Below are positions 8,077 to 16,201 of a stretch of 34,966 bases of DNA, in pieces. The translations under genes were made by a program, and so were the position numbers. The notes under the pieces were generated by a model. The model ran no database searches. It was not told where the DNA came from and saw only the letters and a program-made list of their open reading frames with translations. This stretch comes from Planctomycetota bacterium. Lineage in GTDB: Bacteria; Planctomycetota; UBA8742; UBA2392. The stretch is taken from assembly GCA_019186845.1 (NCBI GenBank), contig JABARW010000048.1, forward strand, positions 1 to 34,966, read 5' to 3'. How positions within the stretch are numbered: the first letter of the stretch is position 1; each line of letters opens with the position of its first letter.

Positions 8077-8352
8077 GCCAAACCCCGGCGCGGGCAAGCC
8101 CACCCTTGGGCCAGCCCTCGCTGGTCCATCGGCGAAGTGGCGCCGAAGCTTGAGACAAACCGCGGAATATGCTGGAGGGGCCCATGGCAGCTGGATGGTT
8201 AGACGCCCCATCAGAGGCTTCGATCGACCGCCGGCGGGCCTCCATGGCTGGTTGGCCGGCCCCGCTTGACGCGTAAAGGGAAACCTCCGGTCACAGCACT
8301 GTCAGAAAGATTGTCACGAGAATCTAAAAGTTCGTGAAAGGGCCGTGATATG
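8077..8352. other. Intergenic stretch without a convincing gene
   Basis: The gap between the divergent genes at 8076 and 8626 is 549 bases. In this left part I see no frame with coding character. It should contain the promoter of the small membrane protein gene on the minus strand, but I see no clear -35/-10 pair. The right part is described separately. Confidence 0.5.
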
Positions 8353-8526
8353 GACGCGCTATTCTCTGCGCGTCAACAGGCAATGAATTCCGGCGCTCTG
8401 CGCTGGTACAAGTGGGAAGGCCGACAATTGTAGGGATGTCGCTGTTTAAGGGGGGGCGGCATTCCATCGGCCTTTTAGAACACGAGGCGGTGGTCGTCAT
8501 AGGCGACCACCGCCTCGTGATTTTCA
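8353..8526 (+). ncRNA. Candidate structured RNA or 5' leader ending in a strong terminator
   Basis: Four stem-loops follow one another on the plus strand. The first is GACGCGC/GCGCGTC at 8353-8359 and 8368-8374. The second is CCGGCGC/GCGCTGG at 8390-8396 and 8400-8406, with one G-U pair. The third is an outer stem AAGGCCGA/TCGGCCTT at 8417-8424 and 8467-8474, which encloses or competes with CGACA/TGTCG at 8422-8426 and 8436-8440. The last is the terminator hairpin at 8481-8519. The region is less GC-rich than its surroundings and has no coding frame. It could be a small RNA of about 170-250 bases, or a leader/attenuator of the thioesterase operon, whose ATG is 100 bases beyond the terminator. 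I do not recognise a known RNA family (not SRP, tmRNA or tRNA), and no convincing promoter is visible upstream. Confidence 0.4.
8481..8526 (+). terminator. Strong intrinsic terminator hairpin
   Basis: A perfect 16-bp inverted repeat (CACGAGGCGGTGGTCG at 8481-8496 and its complement at 8504-8519) with a 7-base loop is followed by ATTTTC. It is the strongest hairpin I found in the window. No protein gene on the plus strand ends upstream within 4 kb, so it would terminate a transcript starting in the gap itself. In the minus direction the stem is followed by TTCTAAAAG, which lacks a U-tract. Confidence 0.7.
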
Positions 8527-8625
8527 CTGCCAATTGAGGCTGACTCGATTGCCCTGACAGGCCGCACTACCCCGCGTCGCTGGCCCAAGATACAATTTGC
8601 ACCTCAACTAAGCCGCGCAGGGGCA

Positions 8626-9030
8626 ATGCCTTACGTCTCAACGTTTCGACTCCAAGTACGCAGCTACGAGCTCGACGTCTACAACCACGTCAACAATGCT
8701 GTTTACATCAATTGGCTCGAGCACGGCCGCTGCAAGATGTTGCAGGACAAGGGCCTGAACTACACCAGTATCATCGACAACTGGGGCGTGCAGTACATGA
8801 CGGTGCGCACAGAAATCGACTATCGTCACCCCCTGCATCTGGGCGATGATGTCGAGATCTCAACTCAAATTGAGCGCGTCGGAAACACAAGCGTGACGCT
8901 GGGGCAGAAAGTTGCCAAAGTCGGCCACACTGAACCGGCCGCGCAGGCCCGCGTGGTTATTGTCTTCACAGATGCCTCCAGCGGGCGCCCAACGCCTGTG
9001 CCAGGCGAGTTTTTGAGGCAGTTTGCGTGA
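8626..9030 (+). CDS. Acyl-CoA thioesterase of the 4HBT/YbgC hotdog family
   Basis: A 134-residue single hotdog-fold protein. The signature ELDVYNHVNNAVYINWLEHG holds the catalytic Asp (the D of ELD) followed by the HVNN-x-x-Y helix. A central strand (VRTEIDYRHPLHLGDDVEIS) and a late hydrophobic strand (ARVVIVFTDA) complete the fold. The family hydrolyses acyl-CoA or aryl-CoA thioesters in the cytoplasm. The stop overlaps the start of the acyl-CoA synthetase gene by four bases (GTGA), so the two are translationally coupled and probably act on the same acyl-CoA pool in opposite directions. An AGGGG lies very close before the ATG. A TACAAT at 8591-8596 could be the -10 of the promoter, downstream of the strong terminator. 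Confidence 0.9.
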   Translation: MPYVSTFRLQVRSYELDVYNHVNNAVYINWLEHGRCKMLQDKGLNYTSIIDNWGVQYMTVRTEIDYRHPLHLGDDVEISTQIERVGNTSVTLGQKVAKVGHTEPAAQARVVIVFTDASSGRPTPVPGEFLRQFA

Positions 9031-10667
9031 CTGACCGCTACGACTGGCAAAAGCACTACCCCCCCGAGGTCAAGCGCCAGTTCGAGGTGCCGCTCAAACC
9101 CCTTTGGCGCCTGCTTGAAGAAACGGCCCAGCGCACGCCTGAAGCGCCCGCCATCTTCTTTCGCGACTATTCGGTCTCGTACCGCCGACTCTGGAAGCAC
9201 GCCGAAATCGCCTCCGCCCAGATGCGCGCCCGAGGCTATGGCAATGCCAAAGGCGCCGCGCGGGTACTGCTTTGGCTTCCCAACTGCCCCGAGTTCGTGA
9301 CGCAGTACTTCGGTGCTCTTCGTGCCGGCTGCATCGTAACAGCCGCCAGCATGCACCTCACCGCCGAGGAACTCTCGAAAATCCTGGCGGACACTGACCC
9401 GACAATCGCCATCATTGACATGGCCCGTGCGCTGGAGTTTGACGCGGCTGTACGGCAGGCCGGCGTTCAGGAGCCCCGCACTTACTACCTTGAGCCGGGC
9501 AAAGAGTACGCCCCTAACCCGCTCAAGGATTCCGACCTTCTGCCCAGCGTTATCACACCCCCGCCGCCCCCGCGCTGCCGCCCCGAACTCGATGTCGCTG
9601 TTCTACAGTACACCAGCGGCACCACCGGTGGCCTCAAAGCCGCCATGATGAGCCATCGCAATCTGGTGGCCAATGCCCTGCAGAACAATCATTGGTTTGG
9701 CTGGACCGAGAAGGAGATCGTTCTGGGCGCACTGCCGCTCTACCACACCTGGGGCATGTGCTGTGTTATGAACGCCGCCATAGCCGCCGGCGCCTCCATC
9801 GCCCTGATCGAGCACTTCCAGCCCCAGGAAGTGCTGGAGACACTGGTGCGGCATAAAGTCACCGTCGCCTATGGCAGCGCGACGATGTTTCTCAGGCTGC
9901 TGGACGCCGCCGGAAGTGATGCGCCACGCTACTTTGAGAGCGTGCGATATGTGAAGGCGGGTGCCATGCTGGTCTCGGGCATGCTTCCGGAGAAGTGGCG
10001 GGCAGCCTGCCCCAAAGTTCCCATGATCAACGGCTACGGCCTGACCGAGGCCAGCCCCGAGGTCACCAACAACCCGCCCCACGCCGTGAAATACCACACT
10101 GTGGGCGTGCCGCTGCCGGGCACTGAGGTGAGGCTTGCCGATCCTGAAAACCCGCGGCGCGAGTTGGAGCGCGGCAAGGAGGGCGAGGTCCAGGTCAGAG
10201 GTCCCCAGGTGATGCTGGGCTACTGGAACCAGATGGAGTCAACCCACGAGGCTATCGTAGACGGCTGGCTGCGCACGGGCGACCTCGGCAAGTTCGACGA
10301 AGAAGGCTACCTGCGCATCGTCGATCGCCTGAAGGACCTGATCAAGTTCCGCGGTTACAGCATTTATCCCAGCGAAGTGGAGAAAGTGCTGCTGACGCAC
10401 CCAGCCGTGGCCGAGGCCTGCGTGGTAGGCATGCCAGACCCCATTGATGGCGAAGTGCCCGTGGCCTTTCTGGTTTTCAAGCCGGGCGCGCCCCAGGATA
10501 TCACGGACCTGCCGAGGTTCGTCGAGCCTCACCTCGCAAGCTTCAAACGCCCGCGACGTTTCCATATCGTGAGCGAGATTCCCAAGAACGCCGTGGGCAA
10601 GCCTCTCAAGCGTGTCTTGCGCCAAGCTCCCGAGCCCGTGACGGGCAAGCTGCCCAAGCTGCGCTGA
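9027..10667 (+). CDS. AMP-dependent acyl-CoA synthetase/ligase
   Basis: A 546-residue member of the ANL superfamily. The phosphate-binding loop YTSGTTGGLKAAMMSHRN is near residue 194; the usual Pro after the second Gly is Leu. GYGLTEAS is near 335, GWLRTGDLGKFDEEGYL near 415, the hinge DRLKDLIKFRGYSIYPSEVE follows, and the C-terminal catalytic Lys is in PKNAVGKPLKRVL near 520. These enzymes activate a carboxylic acid with ATP and transfer the acyl-AMP to CoA. The chain length or substrate cannot be read from the sequence; medium/long-chain fatty or aryl acids are the usual ones. It starts at GTG 9027, overlapping the thioesterase stop, with GAGG upstream. Full length for the family, no transmembrane segment. 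Confidence 0.93.
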   Translation: MTDRYDWQKHYPPEVKRQFEVPLKPLWRLLEETAQRTPEAPAIFFRDYSVSYRRLWKHAEIASAQMRARGYGNAKGAARVLLWLPNCPEFVTQYFGALRAGCIVTAASMHLTAEELSKILADTDPTIAIIDMARALEFDAAVRQAGVQEPRTYYLEPGKEYAPNPLKDSDLLPSVITPPPPPRCRPELDVAVLQYTSGTTGGLKAAMMSHRNLVANALQNNHWFGWTEKEIVLGALPLYHTWGMCCVMNAAIAAGASIALIEHFQPQEVLETLVRHKVTVAYGSATMFLRLLDAAGSDAPRYFESVRYVKAGAMLVSGMLPEKWRAACPKVPMINGYGLTEASPEVTNNPPHAVKYHTVGVPLPGTEVRLADPENPRRELERGKEGEVQVRGPQVMLGYWNQMESTHEAIVDGWLRTGDLGKFDEEGYLRIVDRLKDLIKFRGYSIYPSEVEKVLLTHPAVAEACVVGMPDPIDGEVPVAFLVFKPGAPQDITDLPRFVEPHLASFKRPRRFHIVSEIPKNAVGKPLKRVLRQAPEPVTGKLPKLR

Positions 10668-10747
10668 CCCGGGCCGTATCTGTTGCCTGCGCCGCCAGAC
10701 CCCAGGCCACACGACAAGGCCGTTGGCGATCCATTCCCAAGCAGCAG

Positions 10748-10782
10748 GCAGCACACTCGCGCAAGAAGTGCGTGAGAGCTGC
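10748..10782. terminator. Hairpin between convergent genes, possible terminator
   Basis: CTCGCGCA (10756-10763) pairs with TGCGTGAG (10769-10776) with one G-U, extended by GCAGC/GCTGC (10748-10752 and 10778-10782) across a small internal loop. There is no U-tract on either strand. It sits between the acyl-CoA synthetase and the zinc-ribbon gene that converge here, where a bidirectional stop would be expected. Confidence 0.35.
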
Positions 10783-10819
10783 GCGCCGGGATGTTTGCAT
10801 CCACTGAGCGTCCGCAGAA

Positions 10820-11851
10820 TCAGTCGGGGGTAGCAAATGCCAGTACTTCGTAGCGTTCCGCCGTGCCGACCGCCAGCGTGGTGATCATGACGGAGAAACC
10901 GCTTTCAGCGCCCGGCTCAAGCTCTTTCTCCGTGACGTAGCTGTCGCACACACTGACGGGCTGGCCCTGCCCGTCAAATCCATACACGATCACCTGCGCC
11001 CATTTGACATACTTGCCACTGGAGTTTCGGACCGTGCCGATGGCGTAATTCGAACTGAACTGCCTGCGCATGCCCCACTCCGTCACCGTGAGCTTGACGG
11101 GCTTGGTTTCATAACTGGGAACACGGGGCTTGTTGACCTTGATTTCGTGGCGAGCGTAATCGGGGGCATCGGCCACGAGCACCATGAGCAGTGTCCACTC
11201 CCCCGGCTCCAGCCACTTGCGGTGGGCAAAGCCCGGCTGTTCAGCCACACGCTTGCCGCCGGACTCGAACAGACTCACGGTTACCGAGGGATCGACAATC
11301 ACGGTGTCGCCCGTGTTCACATACTTGCCGACCCAGACCAGGTTGTTGCCCACGGCGGCCTGCCTCACATCCCTGAACTCGCCCTTGGGCTGGGGCGCAG
11401 GCTTTTCAATGACGCCGGGACTCGTGTTGGGACGTTCGACGTTCTCCTCGCTCAAGGGAACGTCTTCCAGGGGCTTGCCCGAGCTTCCGCTCACGCGCGG
11501 AGACGTGGTCGGCGCATACCTGGGCGTCGGCAGTGGGGAAGATGCCACACCCAGCACCAGTGCTCCGGCGCCCGCAGTAATCAAAAGGGCGAGGGCCACC
11601 GCGACGCCAATAAGGAGGGGTGCCGCGCTGGACTTCCTGGGAGCCTGCCACATGGGAGGCGGCGGGGGCGGGATGAAGGCCTGCGGCCCCGGAGGGGGCG
11701 CATAACCCGGAGGTGGCGGCTCGTAGTAGGTCGGGGGCGCCGAACCGGGAATCTCGGCAAAGGTGTTGCCGCAGCTGTTGCAGCGCGCGAAATTGCCGGG
11801 AAGAAACTGCAGGTCCGGCGATCCGCAGCTGGTGCATTTCAGTGCCTTCAT
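10820..11851 (-). CDS. Zinc-ribbon, single-pass membrane protein with two FxLYD-like domains
   Basis: A 343-residue protein starting MKALKCTSCGSPDLQFLPGN. An N-terminal zinc ribbon (CTSCG and CNSCG pairs, residues 6-30) is followed by a Pro/Tyr-rich linker (PPPPGYAPPPGPQAF, about 40-75), a transmembrane helix (about 80-105) and two beta-sandwich domains. The second contains YAIGTVRNSSGKYVKWAQV with an LEPGAESGFSV end, the FxLYD pattern; the first (VWVGKYVNTGDTVIVDPSV, LEPGEWTLLMVLVAD) is a diverged copy. The topology places the ribbon inside and the sandwiches outside. Function is unknown. A TTG at 11869 would add six residues, but the ATG at 11851 directly precedes the ribbon. It lies 38 bases downstream of the DUF169 gene and may be co-transcribed with it. 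Confidence 0.78.
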   Translation of the reverse strand: MKALKCTSCGSPDLQFLPGNFARCNSCGNTFAEIPGSAPPTYYEPPPPGYAPPPGPQAFIPPPPPPMWQAPRKSSAAPLLIGVAVALALLITAGAGALVLGVASSPLPTPRYAPTTSPRVSGSSGKPLEDVPLSEENVERPNTSPGVIEKPAPQPKGEFRDVRQAAVGNNLVWVGKYVNTGDTVIVDPSVTVSLFESGGKRVAEQPGFAHRKWLEPGEWTLLMVLVADAPDYARHEIKVNKPRVPSYETKPVKLTVTEWGMRRQFSSNYAIGTVRNSSGKYVKWAQVIVYGFDGQGQPVSVCDSYVTEKELEPGAESGFSVMITTLAVGTAERYEVLAFATPD

Positions 11852-11889
11852 GGCGTCAAGCGCCTCCAAGGGTCCGGTTCCACCGCCGC

Positions 11890-12675
11890 CTACTTCCAGA
11901 ACTCGCGCAGCTTCTCATAGCTGGGCGGGAAGCTGCCAGTGTAGCGCAGGTTATGGGGGATGGGATAGCGCACGCCGCCCTTGTGCGTTCCCTCCAGACC
12001 TTCGAGCAGCTTAGCCGCAAAGGCCCAGGGAAAGGCAAAGGCCATTTCGTGGTCCTGAGTCTGCCCGAAAATTCGGTCGCCGTAGCAGGGTAAGATCACC
12101 TGGGGTTTGCCAGTCTGCATGGTCTCAATTACTTCGTCGGCGCAGTCCGTGCGGCCCGAGAACTTGGAGTGAATGTAACCGCCCGACTCCCACAGGGCGC
12201 CCGTCACCAGCCTCATGACCTGGGCGGGATTACCAAAGGCCAGCACAACATCAGGTGCGAACTCGATGCGCCCCAGGGGGCCAGTCACCATGGCGAAATA
12301 TTCGCCAAACTTGAACTTGGGGGCCTCTCCCTCGGTCTTGGCCCCCGCTGGAGCGTCCTTGGTGTACATGCCCGCGCAGCAATGGCCGCAGTCGAAGTGT
12401 TCCACGCGCGGGGCAAAGCCGAACAGCGTTGCACCGATGGGGCAGGAGATGTCGTCGCGCGTGACGGCAAAGCTCCAGCCGAAGTGGCGCGAGATGCTCA
12501 TTCCCTGGCAAAGCGCGCTGTCGATGCCCATGTCCTTCTTCGCGCGCTTGGTCTTGGGCGGAATCTCGGCCTCGCTGCGGCACATCTTGATGCCCAGCAC
12601 GAACGTCTGGGGGCGCATGTGCCGCTCGATGGCGTCATTGACGGCAGCGGGAGTAAGCGTGGTGGTGAGCGTCAT
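11890..12675 (-). CDS. DUF169 family protein
   Basis: A 261-residue protein of the uncharacterised DUF169 (COG2043-type) family. Recognisable parts are ALCQGMSISRHFGWSFAVTR, CPIGATLFGF with its conserved Cys, a cysteine pair in DCGHCCAGMY, a PDVVLAFGNPAQVMRLVTGA strand-helix typical of the family, and a late VILPCYGDRIFGQTQDHEM segment. The conserved cysteines suggest metal or cofactor binding, but no reaction is established. It has an excellent Shine-Dalgarno at 12682-12688, suggesting strong translation. It lies between lgt upstream and the zinc-ribbon/FxLYD gene downstream, all in the same direction. Confidence 0.85.
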   Translation of the reverse strand: MTLTTTLTPAAVNDAIERHMRPQTFVLGIKMCRSEAEIPPKTKRAKKDMGIDSALCQGMSISRHFGWSFAVTRDDISCPIGATLFGFAPRVEHFDCGHCCAGMYTKDAPAGAKTEGEAPKFKFGEYFAMVTGPLGRIEFAPDVVLAFGNPAQVMRLVTGALWESGGYIHSKFSGRTDCADEVIETMQTGKPQVILPCYGDRIFGQTQDHEMAFAFPWAFAAKLLEGLEGTHKGGVRYPIPHNLRYTGSFPPSYEKLREFWK

Positions 12676-12681
12676 GGAAAG

Positions 12682-12688
12682 CCTCCTT
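12682..12688 (-). promoter_or_regulatory. Consensus Shine-Dalgarno of the DUF169 gene
   Basis: AAGGAGG on the minus strand with a six-base spacing to the ATG at 12675, one of the best-placed ribosome binding sites in the window. Confidence 0.75.
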
Positions 12689-12754
12689 ATTGGAACCGCG
12701 AACTGCCAGGCCGACTGAAGCGAACGTTTGCCGCCGACATCCGGAGGTTAACCT

Positions 12755-12773
12755 AGAAAAGCCGGCCCGGCCT
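12755..12773 (-). terminator. Weak terminator-like hairpin after lgt
   Basis: On the minus strand AGGCCG and CGGCTT flank the 3-base loop GGC and are followed by TTCT. The stem is short (six pairs, one G-U), so termination may be partial and DUF169 could still be read through. Confidence 0.3.
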
Positions 12774-12804
12774 GCCATACACCGATGCGAGGCGCGAACA
12801 GGGC

Positions 12805-14055
12805 TCACCTGGAGGATGACTTCTCAGGCGCCTGGCTGCCAGGCGCCGTGGCCACGACAGCGGTCGTCTCCGCAGCAGCAGGGGGTTCGGGCGGCCACAT
12901 CTCAATCTCGCTGATCAGGCGCCCGCGCCGCAGGAAATAGGCAATCACCCCCAGCCCAAAGGCAAGCATTCCCAGGCTGAGCAACTGGCCCATACTCAGG
13001 GGGCCCAGCACCGTGCCGAGGGGATTCTCGGCGCTCTGGAACTGCTTGTCCGGCTCGCGGAAGAACTCGCCAATGAAGCGCGCGCCCGCATAGCCCGCGA
13101 AGAAAATGCCCGCCAGCACGCCCGCTCGCCTGACCCGCTTGCGCATGAAAACCATGAACGCAAACAGCAGGACTCCCTCCAGAAGGCACTGGTAAAGCTG
13201 GCTTGGGTGGCGGGGGCTCGTAATCACCTGCAGCATGACTTGCTGCAAATCGCCGGGCACGGCGGCCGGGTCAACGTGTCTCACGCCGTTGGTACCCCGA
13301 TGCACGAGTTCATAGCCCAAGTGATAGGGTTGGGTCTCCACGTACTGCCGCGCCAACGTTCCGTCTGGCTGGGCTACGCTGGCAAGTTCAAACCAGCGCC
13401 CCTCCTGCACGAAGAGCTTGTTGCCGCGACCATTGCGAACTTCGAAGTGCATGGCCCAGGGCAGCCAGCCCGGCGCCTCGCGCCCGTAGAGTTCCCCATT
13501 GAGGAAGTTGGCCAGTCGCACGCAAATGGCGCCAAAGGCGCCCGCCGTGCAGCCCACGTCGCCCATGTGCACCACCGGCGCCCGCGACTTCAGCCACCAG
13601 AGAAATGCTCCCAACACAATGGCAAAAGCCGCGCCGTGGCTTGCCATGCCGCTCCAGTTCAGGAAGATGCGGCGCAGCATCTCGCCCGTGGTGGCCGGCT
13701 CCCTGAAGTAGAAGTCCGGATTGTAGATGAGAATATAGGCAGCCTTGGCGCCGATCAGTGTAGCCGTCAACGACATGAACACGGCGTCATAGACGACGTG
13801 CTTTCGCACCTTGAGCCAGCCGTCTTCGCGCCAGCGCTTGAACAGCACGAACACCATCAGGAACGAAATCAAGTACATCAGGTAATAGACGTCGAGAATG
13901 ACCTCGCCGCGGTCGGCCACACCGCGGACATCTACGATGCCGGAAGAACTAATCGCCCAGCGCTCGTAGATCACGAGCCCGCGACCGCCGACGCGCAGCA
14001 GCACCGTCGTGAACCAGTCATGGGTCAGTTGCGGATGGTCCAGAGCCCCGATCAC
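12805..14055 (-). CDS. lgt: Prolipoprotein diacylglyceryl transferase
   Basis: A 416-residue multi-pass membrane protein. Lgt signatures are present: SGMASHGAAFAI (the His-Gly motif), CVRLANFLNGELYG with the essential Arg, Asn and Glu, HPSQLYQCLLEG, and a late RFIGEFFREPD. Lgt transfers diacylglycerol from phosphatidylglycerol to the lipobox cysteine of prolipoproteins in the inner membrane, the first step of lipoprotein maturation. The protein is longer than the usual 260-300 residues because of a periplasmic-type insert of about 80 residues before HPSQ and a Pro/Ala-rich C-terminal tail (residues about 385-416). The start is a GTG at 14055 with no Shine-Dalgarno; a TGC-TAGACT lies six bases upstream. 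The TPR lipoprotein at 31477-32397 is a possible substrate. Confidence 0.93.
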   Translation of the reverse strand: MIGALDHPQLTHDWFTTVLLRVGGRGLVIYERWAISSSGIVDVRGVADRGEVILDVYYLMYLISFLMVFVLFKRWREDGWLKVRKHVVYDAVFMSLTATLIGAKAAYILIYNPDFYFREPATTGEMLRRIFLNWSGMASHGAAFAIVLGAFLWWLKSRAPVVHMGDVGCTAGAFGAICVRLANFLNGELYGREAPGWLPWAMHFEVRNGRGNKLFVQEGRWFELASVAQPDGTLARQYVETQPYHLGYELVHRGTNGVRHVDPAAVPGDLQQVMLQVITSPRHPSQLYQCLLEGVLLFAFMVFMRKRVRRAGVLAGIFFAGYAGARFIGEFFREPDKQFQSAENPLGTVLGPLSMGQLLSLGMLAFGLGVIAYFLRRGRLISEIEMWPPEPPAAAETTAVVATAPGSQAPEKSSSR

Positions 14056-14061
14056 GCCCAG

Positions 14062-14070
14062 AGTCTAGCA
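14062..14070 (-). promoter_or_regulatory. Extended -10 element, possible leaderless start of lgt
   Basis: On the minus strand TGC is followed by TAGACT, then exactly six bases, then the GTG of lgt. A start site at the usual distance from a -10 would fall on the GTG itself. No -35 is evident. Confidence 0.4.
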
Positions 14071-14107
14071 GCCGCCGTGCGCCGGGGTAAAAGGCCTCTT
14101 GAGGCGC

Positions 14108-16138
14108 TCAAGCCCTGAGCGCGCCGCCCAGCTTTCTGGAGAGCGCCTCGACGGCGGCATCCACCTGCGCCTGAACTTCCTCCGCCCGCAACGTGCGTTC
14201 GTCGTGCCGGAAAGTCAGCCTGAAGGCGAGGCTCTTCTTGCCGGGCGGCACCTGCTTGCCACGAAACTCGTCGAACAGCTCAACATCACGCAGCGTACCG
14301 TCGCAGGCGCCGCGTACGCAGGCTACAACTTCGGCCCAGGATCGTGACGCATCGAGCACCACGGCCAGATCGCGCTCGGCTGCGGGAAAGCGCGCGGGCG
14401 CCGTGAAACGCGGTGTCTCGCGCCAGTGCCTGACCAGCAGGCCCAGATGCAGCTCCGCCAGCGCGCAGCGACCCTCGCAGTCGAACTCCTTCATGACGGC
14501 GGCCGAGGGCTCACCGACCACGCCCATCACTTCTCCGCCCAGGCTCAGGCGCGCCGCGCGCCCGGGCGCGAAGATTGTGTCCGGTTCGGGCTTGAGCCCC
14601 AGGGCCGCTTCAATGCCCAGGCGCGCCAAGAGGGTCTCCACGGCACCCTTGACGTCGGCGAAATCGCGACCCAGCAGGCCCAATACTTCGTGCTCGCCGG
14701 ATTCGCGTGAAGCGGCCCTCGGTGTGAACACGTTGGCCACCTCATAGATACGAGGCTGAGCCAGGGCCTGCCGCTGGTTCGTCTGAAGTGAGAGCAGCAG
14801 GCTGCCCAGCAGGTTGCGACGCAGCGCGGGCAGCGCTGCATTCACGGGGTTGCGCGCCTCGACTGCCGTGTGTGAGGTTCCTTCAATGGTGAAGGCAGCC
14901 ACACTGGTTCTGGGATTTACAAAGCTGTCACTGAGCCCCTCGGAGAAACCCAGGCCGCGCATCACCTCGCGCACCCTGGCCCGCACTCGCTGGCGTCGTG
15001 TGGGACGGGCCATGGCCACGGTCATGCGCAAGGGCGCCTGCACGCGGTCCAGACCGTACACGCGGCCGACTTCCTCCACGAGGTCGATGTCACGCTCCAG
15101 GTCGGGGCGGAAGCTGGGCGCGACAAAGCGCATCCCCTGCTCGCTGGCCGAGAGCCCCAGCGCCAGAAGAATGCGGCGGACCTCGGCCGGCGACACCTCA
15201 ATGCCCAAAACACGGCTGATCAGCGCAGGATCTAGCGTCACCTCGCGGCTGCGCGGGCTGGCCTCTCCGGCCTCCAGCACGCCGTCGAGCACGTCGCCTC
15301 CCGCCACCTCCAGGATGAGCTGAGCTGCGCGCCGGCTGGCCGCCAGCACCTGAGCCACGTCCACATCGCGCTCAAAGCGGAAACTCGAGTCGCTGCTCAG
15401 CTCCAGCCTGCGGCTGGCGGCCTTGATGCCGCGCGGCTCGAAGTAGGCGCTTTCCAGCAGGATGTCTGTCGTGGACTCCGTGACCTGACTCAGGGCCCCG
15501 CCCATCACGCCCCCCACGGCCTGGGGCTTTTCGGCGTCAGCAATCACGAGCGTTGACGTGTCAAGTTCAAGGAAGGGTCGCTGCTTGCGGTCGGCAATGG
15601 GACTGAATTTCTCCTTGGCGCGGGCCATGCGCACAACGATGCGGCGTCCGGCCAGCTTTGACAGGTCAAAGGCGTGCAGTGGCTGGCCCGTTTCGAAGAG
15701 CACGAAGTTGGTGATGTCGACGATGTTGTTGACGGACGCCAGGCCAATTCCCTCCAGGCGTTCGCGCAGCCAGACAGGCGAAGGGCCAACCTTCACGCCA
15801 CGAATCAGCTGAGCGGTGTAATAGGGGCAGGCCGCCAGAGCGTCGGGCTCGATCTTCACGCTTGCGAAGTCAGAGGCCTTGTCTGCCGCCGTCCTGTAAC
15901 TCGGTGAGGGCAGCTTCAGTGGCTTGCCGGTCACGGCCGCTACTTCGCGGGCCAGCCCCAGTACACTCAGGCAATCGGTACGGTTGCTCGTGACCTCGAG
16001 TGTAAAGCGCGTGTCGGCCCCCACTGCCTCCATGAGCTCGACCTCTGTGCCCGAAAGCGTGAGCACCTCGGCCAGCTTCTCGGGGCTCAACCCGGTCTGG
16101 ACATAGTCGGCAAGCCACCTGGCGGTTGTCTTCATCAT
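14108..16138 (-). CDS. pheT: Phenylalanine--tRNA ligase beta subunit, short form without the B2 domain
   Basis: A 676-residue PheT. The N-terminal opening (TARWLADYVQTGLSPEKLAE) runs directly into LEVTSNRTDCLSVLGLAREV; the tRNA-binding-type OB domain (B2, about 110 residues) that normally separates them is absent, which explains the length compared with about 795 in E. coli. The B3/4 editing region (IVDITNFVLFETGQPLHAFD, VIADAEKPQAVGGVMGG), the B5 helix-turn region (DIDLVEEVGRVYGLDRV) and the C-terminal ferredoxin-like anticodon-binding domain (FPAAERDLAVVLD to LTFRHDERTLRAEEV) are complete. With PheS it forms the alpha2beta2 enzyme that charges tRNA-Phe. The ATG at 16138 has a GAGGTG upstream. 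pheS is not adjacent; the neighbour is a GNAT acetyltransferase. Confidence 0.95.
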   Translation of the reverse strand: MMKTTARWLADYVQTGLSPEKLAEVLTLSGTEVELMEAVGADTRFTLEVTSNRTDCLSVLGLAREVAAVTGKPLKLPSPSYRTAADKASDFASVKIEPDALAACPYYTAQLIRGVKVGPSPVWLRERLEGIGLASVNNIVDITNFVLFETGQPLHAFDLSKLAGRRIVVRMARAKEKFSPIADRKQRPFLELDTSTLVIADAEKPQAVGGVMGGALSQVTESTTDILLESAYFEPRGIKAASRRLELSSDSSFRFERDVDVAQVLAASRRAAQLILEVAGGDVLDGVLEAGEASPRSREVTLDPALISRVLGIEVSPAEVRRILLALGLSASEQGMRFVAPSFRPDLERDIDLVEEVGRVYGLDRVQAPLRMTVAMARPTRRQRVRARVREVMRGLGFSEGLSDSFVNPRTSVAAFTIEGTSHTAVEARNPVNAALPALRRNLLGSLLLSLQTNQRQALAQPRIYEVANVFTPRAASRESGEHEVLGLLGRDFADVKGAVETLLARLGIEAALGLKPEPDTIFAPGRAARLSLGGEVMGVVGEPSAAVMKEFDCEGRCALAELHLGLLVRHWRETPRFTAPARFPAAERDLAVVLDASRSWAEVVACVRGACDGTLRDVELFDEFRGKQVPPGKKSLAFRLTFRHDERTLRAEEVQAQVDAAVEALSRKLGGALRA

Positions 16139-16163
16139 GACGCACCTCGGAAAGCGGGGCGCG

Positions 16164-16192
16164 ATGATAGGAACCTTGGGCGGCCCTTGAAA
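16164..16192 (-). promoter_or_regulatory. Possible pheT promoter
   Basis: On the minus strand TTTCAA (16192-16187) is separated by 17 bases from TATCAT (16169-16164), about 25 bases before the pheT ATG. The -35 matches poorly, so this is a weak call. Confidence 0.3.
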
Positions 16193-16201
16193 TGGTCCGC
16201 G

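Noticed and set aside
8481..8519. Terminator hairpin considered as an insertion-sequence end or attachment site
   Set aside because: No second copy, no target duplication and no transposase or integrase nearby; the U-rich 3' side fits a terminator.
8324..8533. 69-codon minus-strand frame in the long gap
   Set aside because: Crosses the terminator hairpin, no Shine-Dalgarno and no recognisable protein features.
13207..14118. 303-codon plus-strand frame
   Set aside because: Antisense to lgt.
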